Source: Caprimulgus europaeus
Lineage: Eukaryota; Chordata; Aves; Caprimulgiformes; Caprimulgidae
Assembly: GCA_907165065.1 (NCBI GenBank)
Contig: OU015550.1
Location: 2,346,001 to 2,410,000 of the forward strand
Reading direction: 5' to 3'
DNA length: 64,000 bases
Part shown: positions 31,961 to 46,400 of the stretch, one piece after another
Layout: the number at the start of each line of letters is the position of its first letter
How positions within the stretch are numbered: the first letter of the stretch is position 1
Notes under the pieces: model-generated
Databases searched by the model: none
What the model was told of the DNA's origin: nothing
The model's input: the letters and a program-made list of their open reading frames with translations, nothing else
Made by a program: the position numbers and the translations under genes

Positions 31961-34900
31961 TCCCCTTCCTCCCTCCTTTGTGACCCCACTGGGCTTTGAA
32001 AGGGAGCAGCAGTTTGTAAGGGTGGGAAAAAGAAACCCATTTTCCCGCTCAGTGGGTGCTGTAGGTGAGACCTCAGCCTGCCTCTGTTCCCAGGCACCTT
32101 TTTGCACGGTGACTTTTCCTATCTGTGCTCTCACTCTCTCTGCACTGCATGCTCAGTGACTTGAGGCTTTATAGAAAAGGGGTAATAATAATGCAGACAA
32201 TCTTGGGTAGACCCCTGGGAGGCTGAGAACACACCTGTGTAGGGAGAGTGTTTTGAATTTGCCAGGGTTGCTGCAAACCCAAATCCTGTTGTAGCAGGAG
32301 GTTATGGCTTTAAGGCAGCAAAGTCACCTGGTCCTGCCTTATCCTCACTGCAAAGTCCCAATCCTCCCTGCTGGCGTTAGCAGCAATCCCAAGCTGTTAA
32401 TCAGGAGGAGGTTGTGTCTGAGGCATGGACAGGAAGGCTCAGCTCTCCCTTCTGAGCTGTGTCCTCGTTTACCCCAGTGCCTGGGCTGTGAGACTGCGCT
32501 GCTGACAGTCACCTGGATTGAAGAGTTAGAAATACTTCTGCCCTCAGTTCCTAGAAGCATTTTCAGTGATGTCACCACCAAAACAGTGAATTACTGGGCT
32601 CAAAACCTGTGGGTTAGTCTAGGCAAAGCTGCTTGTAAGAGCTGTTAATTATTATTCTTCAGACTCGATTTACATGTGCCTTTACTACAATGGAGCAATT
32701 TTATTTAGGAAAACAGTCACCTTTTGCTAAAACAGATAGACTGATGCTGTGTACAGCTTCTGTGTACTTTTGTCACTAAAAAAATGCTCTTTTGCAAAGC
32801 AGCCTGGACAACAATTGCTTATACTGGCACAAATGTCTTTATTTTCTATAATAACAGCCACGCTGGATGTTATGGTCTGATCTTATGGTTGAAAAACAGC
32901 AGTTTATGTAAACTAATCTGAAGTGAAACCTGTGCAGAAGACTGTGTCCAGACTTATTTCAGCTTCTCTTAAAGCATTTGAGAACAAGTTGAAGTAAATT
33001 ACACCTTGATGGAGATAGGTGTGTGCCAAGTTAGCTCCATTGGTGTTTGTTTCAAGATTAAGGTTTATTTGCACTGTATTAAATGCTTTTTGGTCTCTTT
33101 TATGACTGTCTTTTGCTGCTGGTGTTGAAGGGGATGAGTTTTCTGTTTGATCTGGGCTTAAAAAAAGTAATCTTTCCAGTAGGATCTCATCACATAGTTT
33201 TATTTTTGAGAGCTTTCTGTTTTGTAGTTATTTTACATAAAATTGAGTGGACTTCAGTGAGCCCAGGCAAGCTGCAGGCTTTTACCTGGAAGAAGTTGTA
33301 GTTGAAAGGACTAAACTGGTTAACTTTATTCTCCACAGTGGTAAGAAACAAGTCATAGTAAGGACATTTGAGGTGTTTGGTGTAGATTGCATGTACCTAC
33401 AGGCAGAGAGAGGGGTTGGGGTTTTTGGGGGGTTTGTTGGGATTGTTTTGGGGGTTTTTTTTCTGGAAATATTTTCTGACACTTCTTTGAGTGGAAGGTA
33501 AGAGCCCCAAAACCAGGAAGCCTCATTAGTGGTCATAATTGTGCTAACAGAAATATATCATCTAAGATCCACATGAATGTGACCACGTTTGTTGGATGTG
33601 TCCAGTATAAGATTTCCTGATGTTACACTTTATTTTTCTGCACTCCAGAGGAAGCCTTACCCAAGTGGTACACAGCAGTCATCCTTGTTTCCTTCCCCAA
33701 AGTATTTTTTAACCATCAGAATTGAGAAACTCTTACTTTAGCTGATTTGATCATAAATCTGGTCTTACCTCCGTGGTTTTGTTGTGCCTTCATATCTTGG
33801 CACATTCAGTCTTCCCTTCTCAGAATCCAAGAGGTTTCATAACCATTCACTCAGAGTTTTCTGTTCAGGATATTGTAACTTGTTTAATGTGGTGATTCAG
33901 GCTTTCTAGATCATGAGAAGGAAGAATCACATCTGCTTTTCTCAGTTGATGCTTTCAGCACAAAGTCTGGGGCGTGCTAGGATGTGTTTGTCACTCCACC
34001 TCATCTTCAACTCATTCCATGTGCCCATGACAGGCAGGCAAGTGTTTAATTCACAGTGTAGTCGAAGGAAGCAGAGGATAATATTGTTAAAAGTAATGCC
34101 ATTAACTCCACTTTAAATAAAAAACCCATAAGTAGAAAATTAGGATGTAGAAAAAAGTAATACTTCACCCTTTGAAATGAATTTGCTGTAAGACTTCAGT
34201 GCTGTCTAGCAATTAACACCACTTTTGTCCCCTTTTGCCAAAAGCTGGGATCATCCAGGAATATTGGCCAGGTAGCAGTGGTGTTGTATTAATAATGGCA
34301 TCACATAATTGCAATCCTGTTATGAAAGTCACTGCATGATGACAGGCCAACTCAGCAGCCAAATACCTTGTGAAAGGAGATTTGCAGAGATTGCAGCACG
34401 TACCTCAGTCTCTCTTGGTTACTTATTCTTGCCAAAGCCACTGTCAGAAACTTTTTCTCCTGCTAGACAGTAAAATCTCATTTAATAAATGCAAAAACTT
34501 GAGCTTGGGAACAAATTCTGCAACTGCTGCAATTCCTCGAGATCCCAGAGGAGCCTGTGGACAATGAGCTCTTTCTTTACAGGAAAAATGTTGAATTGGT
34601 GCCTGCTGATAAAGGCCACTCCAGCTGTCTAATAGATCTCCTGATTTCTAAATGAATTGCTTAATACAAAGTACATTTAGCTGGAGGATCAGTTCATTAC
34701 TGGCTCGTTGAATCCATATCTGGATGAGAAGCAGAATAAGTACTTTTCTGTGGGGAAATGGGAAGGGATGGGGAGCCACTACTATTTTTTTTTCCACTTT
34801 ATTAATAAATAACATAACCAGACCTAATGATGAGTTCAGAAATTACCAATTTGGGAAAATTAACATTTTTCTGTAGAAACAATGTGACTGTGATATCTGT

Positions 34901-37900
34901 TTTTTGTGGGGGAGGCTTATCCAGACTGCTGATGAGAACCCCTCTGATTCCAGGTTTCTGATCCCAGCGTCCCCTCTGATTCCAACATGACAGTTGTCTA
35001 GAGCTTGTGGGTCATCTTTGGCCAAGGTGAGTACCATTTTGGGTTGTTTGGATTGCCTTGCCATGTGAATTGTTTACTGAACAGCCTCCATGTTCTGAAA
35101 AATTCCCAAATTTCATCCCAAACTGACCCAGTCTGTGTTCTGAGGAGCTGAACTGCTTGTTTCTTACCAGTGTCTCTATAGAGAAGCTGGAACTTGTAAT
35201 CTGGGCAGCTCAGGTGAGATGAATCCAAGCCCAGTGCTCCAGGGTGGAGAGGGAGCACTTAACCATGCCCCACACAGCCCTGCCTTACCCTGGGGAACAG
35301 GAGGGCACTGCTGTGTGGTGGGGGGACCTACAGGTGGGGGCTCCATCCAGCCTGCAGCACCGAGGAGGGCAGATTAACAGTGTGAACATCAAACCTGGGG
35401 TTTTCTGAGTGGCTCCATCTCTGCAGTGGAGTCTGACATCCTGATTTTGCTGCATGTGTTCACCAGGGAGGCTGGAGCAGCTCACAGTTGGGATGGAGCC
35501 CTGGATGGGTCTGTGTGTGGTGGGAGGAGAGGCCAAGGAGCAGTGGTTTTGAGGGTTGAAGGACATGCAGCTTCCCAGAGAAAGGAGTTATAACAGGAGA
35601 GCAGAGGTGAGGAATATGTCCTGTAGTCTCAAGTCTGGAATTAGTGGGAAGATTATTTTTTAATCAACACCTGGGGAAGGAACACAGCTAGTGAGGGACA
35701 GTGCTGTGTCCCTCAGCTGTGTGTTGGGCTGTAGTAGTTTAATCCATTGAATCAGAGAGTTTTTAGAAGGAAGCAGAACCTGGCAGCCATAAAAAATAGC
35801 AGAACTGAACCTTTTTTTTCAGAGCAGAGCAGTGTGGGAACGTGCAGGTCCGGTGGCAGCTCTGGGGACGGCGATAAGAAACGGTGTGAAACAATTAGTG
35901 ATTGCTGCTGCCAGATAACTGCTTGTGGGTAAAGTTTTGGCAGTGGAGCTTTGGAAAACAGATGAGGGAGGCAAAAATAGTGAGGCCTTATTTAATAAAA
36001 GAAGGGTTTCCTCAATAAATATCATTCTGAGTCTAGAAAGTGTAGCTGGGTTTCTTGGAACCCAGCACTGTGGCTCAATCTGCTGCTGATGTTTCCTGAA
36101 ATTAATCTTAAGTCCACATGTAAGGTGTCCTGTTAGCTGTCTTAATTAAGCATGTGCCTCAACTTTACTCATTTTCTTCCTTTAATTATAATTGAGATTA
36201 TTTTTTCTCCAAGTGGTATCTGTTTTATAACTTGAATGACTGTGATTCTTGCTTGGAGTGTTTTGATAACATGGAGAAACTGAGTGAAAGGTCCACAAAT
36301 GAGGTGAGTAGGAAAAAGGCAGGAAGGGAGAAACTCTTCCCAGAATTTTTAGGAAGATAGGAAATTAGCTGGTTGGATTTGACAAGTCTCCCAGTTCATG
36401 TGTGGTTAATATCATCTGCTGGAACAAATAACAGAGGAAAACAGACAAAGGAAGCTTGAACCCTTGTGAAAGCTGGATAATTTCCTCTTCCTCTGGGTGA
36501 GTGGATTAAAAATCATGGCATTGCATCATTTCTGGCCATGGAAGGGGTTAGGTCTGCCTGGAATGTTATCTGCTGAGGCAGTTGGTGGGGATGAATGAGT
36601 TCCCTAGTCCATTGACATGAATGTTCTGTCAGACACTTGCAAACCTCCTTGTGCTCTCAAGCTTTAGGAGCAGCCTGCTCCTAGTCAGGTGTTAGTGACT
36701 GATACAGACTCAGGAGGTGGAAGTTTATGATAGCAAAAGCCTTCTATACAAATACAGCTTTTAGAAGAAGACTTCACTGCCTGTGCTGGGGAGGAGTCTT
36801 TGGAGATTTGCAAAAAATTTGCCTTATTTCTCATAACTTTGTTCAGGAGGCCAACTGAGGAATAGAACAGAAACATAAATTATTGACATTTCAGGAAGAG
36901 ATTTGCTGTTAAAATTTGGAGTTCCTCTAATATAAATGAGTTCCTCAAATATAAATAAATATAAATATATTATAAAATATAAAAATATATTTTTTTCTTC
37001 TACAGGCTGTTTTCTGTAGGATCTACTTTGTTCTTTTTCCTCTCAGACCAAGTTGCAGATAGGAAAAATGATACGATTACTCAGTGATCCTCAAGTCAGA
37101 TGAGTCAGGGATATCTGTAAAATGGTTTAGCTTTGATATAAAACATCAAACCCTCAAGTTTTTGTTAATCTCCACAGTTTCTCTGAGATCTGTTCTTACT
37201 GTGTGTAAATTAGCTCATGTTGGAGTCATTCTGGAGTAGACAGGTTCTAGCTGTGACCGTTAACGCTGCGCATCTCTGGGTGGAGCGATTTCAAACCTGC
37301 TTTTTGAGGAGGATGATTTCAATGCTGCACTAAAGGAGAGAAATATTGCTGATACACATCTCTTGGGCATGTGTGAGCAGCAGGTGGGAGAGGAGGCTTT
37401 CTCCACTATCACCTCCCAGAATAATCCCTCACTTCAGATCCCATAATGGGACCTGAGCATGTGCCTGTCCCCACCCCTGCAGCGACCTGGCCAGTTCCAA
37501 ACACGTCCGGGTGAGGTTGTGGTCAGACATGTTCTGGCTGCTTTTGAGTGGTTTGAAAACGTTGCTGTGACTCAGCTGTGCATCACTGTGCTCCCAGCCT
37601 GCTGCAGATGCTTGTCCCCTCGCAGGGCTGTGGGATGGTTCTTTCTCAGAAAGACCTCAGTGAACGTCTTTGATAGCGAGGAAACGCGTTTCCGGGCAGG
37701 TTTGCTGTCAGACTCGAGGAGTGGTGATAAGCAGCTGGTTTTGAGCTTTGAATGTGCTGAACAAGATACTTAATGATGTCAGTCTTAATGATGTCAGTCA
37801 CCTCCTGTCAGCTGAGCAAGGGGGAAACTGGATTTCTGTTTATTGGTGATTATAAAGCTGTGGGAGAGCTTGGTGCATGAGGGCTGTGCTGTATTTAAGT

Positions 37901-40020
37901 AGTACCCTGTCTGGCAGATGTCACTGCTACAAAATGTTCTTTGCCAGGATCATGGGGTGAACATCTCCTTTTAAAAGCTGTTTTTGAAACTTGCAATTGT
38001 TTTCAGGAAATTGGTTAATATGCCATGGCTGTGGCATCTGTATCTGTCTTGGTTTTGTGCTCTTAAGTCATTCCAAGACCATTTTAAAGGTGTTGTGGAC
38101 AACTAAGGGAAATGCCATTTCACCACTCATCCAGTGGAATTACTGCATTTCTGAAAGATGAAACTATTATTAATGCAGAAAATAGGCTCTTCTCCAGTCT
38201 CTCACCCTGTGTGTTGCAGACACTTAGTGCAATCTTTAATTAAGAGACTGTCACAGCTGAATTAAAAATAACAATTCAAAACAAAACCTCCTGTGAGCTC
38301 CAACCAGATTGACAGCCATGAGAATTAAAGGTTTTATTTATCCCCAGAGTAGCTGGAGCCCTGACAATGAGTGTAGCAGCACCCTCGTGCTGCCCTACTG
38401 ATGAGGCTGGAAGAAGCATTCACCCACTGGTGTTGAGTGTGTTGAGACTTCTGCTCATGTGAATTTTGATCCAGATTTAGCACCAAGAGGTTCACTTGGT
38501 GATGTTGGGTTCTTGTGTCTTGTCTAGTTGACTGCCATACTGGAAATAACAACTTCATTTTATTCAGTCCCATGTTAAGAGCTCTAAAATGTCACAGTTC
38601 TGGTCACATCTGATCAGGATTGAATTGAAATCCTTGGGTTAGAGAGAGCTGCTTTGTACATTAATAGACCCTTTAATTAGCAGGCTCTGCACTAAGACCT
38701 ATCTTCTTGTTAAGGATTTATTAAAATGATGCATAAGCTCTATTACTGCAGTATGCTAATTTATTTGTCAGTCTCTTGGATTATTCAGCAGAGGTGTTGA
38801 ATATTCCTCACAAGGATGGACTTTAAAGACTGTTTCCTTGAAATAAATCCATTTTTAAACATCCTAGCTTTTCTTTTGCTTGTTGTTTTTTGAGATGAAC
38901 ACTCACCAAACCAGCTGCAATTTTGGCTAGAATATAGATGGGTTGCTTACTTGTCAAATTAAAAATGAGCTGGAGTGGGCTGTTCTGGAATACATTTAAA
39001 TTTTAGAACTTTACACTTTCAAGAGTGACCTTATTCAGTACCCAAATGGGCACCTTTCCTCTGCAGGAACACCTCATTATGTGTGTTGAAATAGGCATCG
39101 TCTCTGCTTTTAGAATTTTGAATTTTTTTTTCTTTTTTTAGTGGTATTTTCCCTTTTTTTAAGTTACACAAAATACAGCGACAGTTCCTGGCTAATTTAG
39201 CTGAAACATGACACTAGCCAAATATTTTTGTGAAGGAAATATTAGTCACATAAGAAAGAATGTGATGGAATATTCTTAGAAAGTGTTAGAACTATGCTTG
39301 ACATGTAAAATATTTATCCAGACATGTAAACAAAGCCAGAGGTGTCTTGCCAATGTACCATGGTAAACCTTAGTTATTTTGAAATCTTGAGCAAGATGTT
39401 TTTCAGTCCTTGAAAATAAAGTATCAAGTTCTCTGCTGACAGAACTTGACAGTGCTAATAGTTGGCTTTACCTTGCTGAAATTTCAACCCTATCCCTAAA
39501 AATAAATCAAGATGTGCTTTCCTGAAGAGCTGCAATTGTGCTAAATAAAACTCTTCTGTTTATTTTTGTTTTGAATTACTTTAATATTACTGACAGGGTT
39601 TACTCATAGCTGCACTCTGACAGGTCACTCTTATGTTTGTTTTGCTTTTTATTATTGTCTGGATCTTAATGTGAATTAAACAACTTGATTGAGAGATCTG
39701 TGGTGTTTCTACAGCCAATGCTGCTAGTTTTCACTTGGCTTGTGCCTCTGCCCATGAGGAATATCCCAGCCCTGAGGACAGGAGAGCTCAGCAGTAGCCA
39801 CAGTGGATTTATCTGAACTGGCTTCCAGTGACTTGTCCTGCTGACTGTGGTGGTGAGATATGGTGATGCCTGGTGAGGATGGCAGATAGGTGTGCTGGCA
39901 GGGATCCATGCCAGCCTGTCTCCTACCAAGGTTAGGAATGATCTCCTGGGCTGGGTTATGACATTTGAGTTTTGTCAAGCCTGGTTTTGCTCTTCCAGAA
40001 TGGAGACAAACTGCCACTGG
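31961..40020. other. KCTD20 intron 1, first part
   Basis: AT-richer unique-looking sequence. No coding exon, RNA gene or intact mobile element is recognised. AT-rich runs occur near 36940-36995, and G/T-rich runs near 33415-33470. An AP-1-like TGACTCAG lies near 37567. Confidence 0.5.
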
Positions 40021-40023
40021 GCA

Positions 40024-40496
40024 TTAATCATAGAGTCGTTCGGTTGGAAAAGATCTTTGAGATCATTGAGCCCAACTGTACCTGTTCACTGCCAAACCAG
40101 ATCTCTGAGCACCTCATCTACCCGTCTTTTAAATCCCTCCAGGGATGGGGACTCCACCACTGCCCTGGGCAGCTCCTTCCAATGCCTCAGAACCCTTTCA
40201 GCAAAGAAATTCTTCCTCACATCCCATCTCAACTGCCCTGGGCACAACTGGAGCCCATTTCCTCTTGTCCTGTCCCTTGGTCCTTGGTTGAACAGACCCA
40301 CCCCCACCTCTCTCCACCCTCCTTGCAGGGAGTTGGACAGAGCCAGAAGGTCTCCCCTCAGCCTCCTTTTCTCCAGGCTCAGCACCCCCAGTTCCCTCAG
40401 CCGGGAACTCAGCACACTTGTGCTCCAGACCCTTCCCCAGCTCCGTTCCCTTCTCTGGACACGCTCCAGCACCTCCAGGTCCTTCTTGGAGTGAGA
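40024..40496 (-). repeat. CR1 LINE 3' fragment
   Basis: Same subfamily as the 2.4-3.4 kb pair, with an intact 3' side ('catagagtcgttcggttgg' block) and ending at 'aggtccttcttggag'. Its long open frames are CR1-derived. Confidence 0.92.
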
Positions 40497-40499
40497 AAA

Positions 40500-43400
40500 T
40501 CACTGACAGCAACGCCTGGGCCAGAGCACCAGCACCCTGTGCTGCAGGTCGAGGGGCTGCCGTGCTCTGCTGTGTCCTCTTCCCATTCCTGTCCCCCTTG
40601 TACAACCCTCCTTCAGGCCCTGAAACAGAGCCCAAGGTGTACAAATAGATCAGAGCTTAATTCAGGTCCACCAGGCAGCACTGAGCTCCTCCTGACTGGA
40701 GCACAGGATGAACTGTTTGTCAAGACTGGAATATTTACTTTCAAATTTAATTGTATTTTATTAAGCAGTATGCAGCTTCCCTGGCTGGGGTTTTTAGGGA
40801 GTTTTTTAAAGCTGTATGCTCTGTTATTCTGAAATCTCTTTGGTGAATAGCTCCTGTTAACTGCATCCAACTTTCAGAACTCTGCCATCTCTTGTTGAGT
40901 TTTTCAAGCTGCTGCTGTGTAATTGGTTAAAGATGAATGGCAGTTGGAGTTGTAGCAGATGAGCTGGGAATGAGTTAGCAGTTACTTGTTGGGATCTCTT
41001 CCAGAGTAGGAAGGTGGAGTTTAAACTGCTCCCAGCCTTTCTAAAATAAGAGTCCAAGCAAGTAGGTGTTTGAGGGTTTTTTACAATGGTTTGTTTTTTT
41101 TTACAATGGGTGAAACATCAACTAATTTTTTATAGGGTGCTCAAAGCTCAGTAAGTGAGGAGAGGAGTTTTGGTTTAGTCTGAATAATCTGCTGTGAAAT
41201 AATCCACTCCCATGAAACTGGTGTGTGTTTCGATAGACACTGATTCTCAATACACCAATCCTCATCCCAGAGAGGATCCACACTGGGTAACTGCTGTGCC
41301 AAAAGCAATTATGGTAGTTTGTGGTGCTTCTGGTTGGGTGTTGGTGTTGGGACCCTGCATTGTAGGTTAAAATTTCAGGTGATGATGATGGCAATCTGGC
41401 TTCTTGTGGTGTCTGCAGTGCCTGGCTCTCCCCTGGCCGCTGTGGTGAAGGAGGTGGGGGGGTTATGGTGTGTTCAGCCCCTCAAGCATGAGCTGAAGGG
41501 ATAATTTGTACCCTGCTGTCTCCTCCTTGCTGATTTTTGGGCTGAATGCTCTACTGCATGCTTTGAAATTGCCCCAAGCTGCCTTGCTCTGCAGCATTGT
41601 GTGCTCTGTGTGGATTTTCATAGGCCTGAGTGATGGCAACGTTCCTCACCCTGTGTGGGACAGCGTGCCTTCGTGGTTAGAGGCTGTTGCTGTTTCTTTA
41701 TGTTCCCCCCAAACCTCTTTAAGTGCTTTATTGCACCTTTATCTGGACAGACTAGATAATTGGGCATGAAAGAATTAAACACTTGCCCCCAAACCAAATG
41801 TAATCACAAGAGTTTGCAGCACATTGTACATATGTACAGTCAAACATGGGTCAGTAAATTGTGACAACTTGCTTTTATTATGTTGGCTTGATCAGTTTGT
41901 TTTTAAGTAAAATATCTCTTAAAGCATCTTTCATTAATCAGATGCTGTGTAATGATCAGACTTTAATGCAGTGCACACACAGGCTCTGTCACTGGCATGA
42001 CTCAGGGTGAAAGTAGTTTTCTACTTTTTCAGATTCTGTTTGCATTAAAAATGATATATTATTGATGATATGTGATCTATTTAATTCTGTTGTTCTGTGA
42101 AATTGTGTTGGGAGCATTCTCTTGAGAAATCCAGCTATATCTTAGGGGAAAGCAGAAAGAACAACAGAATAAATGGGTTTAATATTGGAACTGGTAGAGG
42201 GTAACATGAATGTGTAATGTCACCGCAGTGCTGAGCACTGGGAGGAGGTGCTGCATTTATTTGGGGCTCATTAGCAATGCACCTCGTGGGCATTGACATA
42301 TCAAAATAACTCATTTTATCCTCAGTTCCTGGAAATTTGTTTGAACCCAACTCTCTGGACTTGGGGATCTGGATGCACATGGTTATGTACACATTCAGAA
42401 ATTCTGGTAGTTAATTCCTTTCAGCCTGGGTAAGGGGCATGTGGCAGGGGTGTGTTTAACCATAAAGCATCAAGTGTTTAATAAAACTGGGCTTCTGCCA
42501 CTTGATTCCTGTAAAAACAGGCTGAACCAGGAATCTGGGGAGCGAGATTTTTTTGGGGAGGGGAGGACAGACATAACTTTTGCTGAAAATAGCCTTAAAA
42601 TAATGCAGATTTTTATATTCAAACGTTTAATGAATCAGCTGGGGGGGGGGTGGGACTTTTAAACTGAAATATTTACATGAATCAGTCATCTGGGCTGTGG
42701 GGGAGTGACCTGTGGCTGCACAAACAGTTTAAACTCTGAAGCTTTGCTCTGCCTTGGTGCTTCCCTCTGTGAAAGAAGGATTTCAGGCTATTGGTGCTGT
42801 AGCACTGAGAACATATGAGCCGCCAGTAAGTAAGGAGCTGTGCTGTTTGAGAGGGGGGTGCTTGGCAGAGGGTTTGCTCCAGAGTTACAGTAGGAAATGT
42901 GGGTGGTTATTTAATTTCAGAGGTTCTGATTGCTGCAGGTATCTTGGGTTTGGGGTTAGAGCCTTCTCAGAAATACTCTTGTCCTTTTTTGTGTAGTTTG
43001 TAATTGAGAAGTTTGACTTGGAATTGGTGTGAATTTGAAACCAAGTTTGATTTAACTGCCAAAGAAGAAGACTTGAGAAAGAAAATGGCATTTTAAAACC
43101 TGAAGGGTTAAGGTAGATCTTGCTTTTATGCTCTCTTAAAACATGGGGGTTTTCTTCTGAAAGCTTTTTAAGTAGTTTTGTAGAAAATGGTGGAATAGAG
43201 AATACAGGGCTGCTGCTATTGCTTCTCTTGATTTTTACAGAAGTATTTGTAGCTTAATCTAGCACAGGTGATGACAAAGTGGAACTCCTAAGTGTCACCT
43301 GGGTTAAAACTTTCTTTAGCTCAGTGTTCTGTATTTTAGCAGGGGAGCACTTGTTTTTCCTGTCTCTAGAGAAGGTGATCCTGCTTATATTTGCAACAGC

Positions 43401-46400
43401 TCATCTTTCCCCAGGGTTTTTCCCCTTACCCTCATCAGATCTGGATCCTCCATCCTTCTGTGTATTAAGTAGGTATATAATCTATATTGGCATGGCCAAC
43501 TTTATTTAAATTGGTGACTGAATTTAATCAGCTAGCACTAGCAAAGCTGCCTTTACTATAGCATTAGTGATAGTACTAACACTGTAGTAAAGGCAGTGTT
43601 AAGCTCTTTATGGGGGTCAGATATCAGAACTATAATTTTTCAGATGATTATCTTAAACCCAATAGTGTGAATAGTGGGAAAAACCTTTATAGGTTGCTTG
43701 GTTGGACTCTTCAGTACCTTGTGAACCTCCCAGGGAGGGAAGTAGCCCTAACAAAGCATTAACCTGTTGCCTTACTCAGAAATTGTGTTAATTTCTGAGA
43801 CACCCAGTGGTGGGACATGATCTGATACCCTTCATCTATTCCAGATGCTGAAACTGCCATGATAGAACTTCCCTGTTTTGGAGAAGTTACTTTAAATTAA
43901 TAAATCTCAACAAGTTTTCTGCATGTATTATTAGTCTGGAGTGATTCTAGGTTGGTAAAAGCAGTGATGGGGTGTTGATGTGGGGTGCTGTCAGTGTGGG
44001 GTGCTGATGTGGGTCAGTGCCATCAGCAAGGATGTGAGTTTTCAGTGTGTAAACCAGCTGGTGAACTGTGGGATCTTAAATCAAGGTATGGATGTGCAGT
44101 GTTTAAACCATTAAAACCATATTGCAGATTCTCATTTTGAATTGCATTTGTAGAAACAGTGGATTTTTGTTAAAACTCAAGTAAATTAGTAAGTCTGTAA
44201 ACTTTGCTAACAGTGAAGCACTATGCACAGAACAGGAGAAAACAATAGAGGGTTTCATCAGCCTCCTTGCTGTCTCCTGCCAGAATTTGCAGGCTGTCCT
44301 GCATTGCATCAGTCCTGCTGGACATGATTTTCCATTTATATTTCGAAGCCAAATGGAAAATGAATCCACTGGATATTGATAGAGTTATTTCATAACAAGG
44401 GAAAAGCCTTTTGTAATGTGCCTGTGCTAGTTCAACCTATAAATCACTCTTTTATTGTCTGCTTATTTTCATGTCTATAGCAGAAAATGAAGGGAGGATC
44501 ATTAGTAGGTGTGAGAAAAGCATGTTAAAGGTTCCAGGTAGGTTTTCTATCTGATGCAATTTGGGTGAATGCACTTTTATGTTGTTCTCCTGTGGTACAG
44601 GTGTATCTACAGGTGCCAGTGAGTGGCCAACCTCAGACCTGCCGTGTGTCACCCTGCTTTGAGCATCCCTTGTTTGATTCAGCTGCACAGGGCAGTGCCT
44701 GGGGCTCAGCCCCTTCTGCTAGAAGGTACTTTGCCTAGGACAGCCTGGTGACAGCAGTTTCCTTGCTTATTTGGGACTTCACACATGGCCCCTTCACCTC
44801 TGGAAGAGGAGAAAAACTGATCTCCTAGACAAGTCTTTATGCTTAAAGGAGAAATAGTAAGTGAGGAACCAGATTTGTAATTGACAAGTGGAAAAATGCT
44901 TTTAAAAACCACCAAAATAAAACACCAAAAACCCCCACCTGCTCATGGGTGAGAGACCCTCTGAATATTAAAATGTTTACAGACTAGAATTTGGTTGAAA
45001 GCAGAGAGTTGGATTTAAAAGCAGGATGTGTGGTGGTTGAAGTGCCTTTCTTCCAGTGAACTGTGTGATGCTGGTGATGTGGGCACATCACTAACTTAGT
45101 TTTTAGTAGATAAAGAATGGATAGGCTCATGTTTACTCTGAGCAATTTGTAAAAGGAAAGGCAGCTTCTTGCATGTTAAACTCCAGATGTGTTTTATACA
45201 ATTTATACTGAAGATGTGTTTTAATAGGCAGGTTTTATACTTTGTATTTCCAGTTTCCTAATGGTGCTGTGTTTAACTGGGAATGCAGAAGGGAGCAACA
45301 CAGAGAGGCTGTGTGAGGACTGGAGCAGGCACAGCCTGGCAGGGTTTGGGTTTTTTTTTCCAGTGCTGTTTCCTTTCTATACTTTCTCCATTTTATTATT
45401 ATTATGATTTTTTCATCTTCAGGGACTCCCAAGTTACAGGTGTGAGAATGAACAGAAGCTGAAGCCAAAATTCCAAGGCTTTGACTCCAGTCTCGTTCAT
45501 CCAAATCCAAACCTGCTGTTTTCAGTGGATTTCCTTCCTCTTGACAGAATGAGACCCCAGATCTGTTCTCAAGCTTTAACAGAGCAGAAAGTTTTACTTT
45601 TTGCTGTTCTTTCTAACAGTTGCATTACTCTCATTCTACACAACCCTCTGGAATGTTTCCCTGGGACTGGGGAATTTTTAGTGCTACTGAACTGAGCTCA
45701 CAACCACTATGGCTTGGGTTTTTTTTCCTTTTCCTTCCTCTTTCCAGGCAAGTATGCATCTGATATCAACAGCAAACATTTTTTTATTGAAAATCATAAA
45801 TTTGGATTGCTAAATACTTACCAAGATTATTTATTTTCTTTCATCACTGCTTTTTTTTTTTTACTTAACCAAATTCCAAAATGGTGTTGGGTGCACAAGA
45901 GCAGAGGAGCTGAGAGGAGATCCAGAGAAGGAATTCAATCATTGCCAATTTTTTTTCTGCTTTTATGTTTAGAGAATCTTTTGAGGTGTTCCAAGGATAT
46001 CTGTTAAGAAATTCAAGCAAGGCTAAGCTTTTTTTTTTAAAGATAAATGCAATTATATTAGAAATCCATCTTGTTCTAAAGGAGCAGACTGCAGAATTAG
46101 GTCAGGCACACCCTGCGTGTGCGTGTTTCCTGCTTGCTCATATTTCTGAGGATAATTGGACATGGGAATGTTTTTGTAGTTTTAAAGGAGTGTTGTCACC
46201 TTAAAACTGAGTTGTTTGGAGTTTTATTGAAGTCCTTGTGGTTATGCTGTGGTTGAGGAAGGGGGGAAGGTTGCTAACCATCCAATTCACCTGCTCAGCG
46301 TGCTGGGCCTTCTTTACCACTCACAAACCAAATGGTGAAGTGAAGTTACTCACTTCTGCTGTTTTTACTCTCTTCTGATTTCCTTTTTGTCACTCCAGAT

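Noticed and set aside
35000-35600. Several overlapping minus-strand frames in KCTD20 intron 1
   Set aside because: No conserved motif, and their acceptor/donor pairs are not convincing.
39972-40832. Open frame of about 286 codons
   Set aside because: Its first two-thirds are antisense CR1 and the rest has no recognisable domain.
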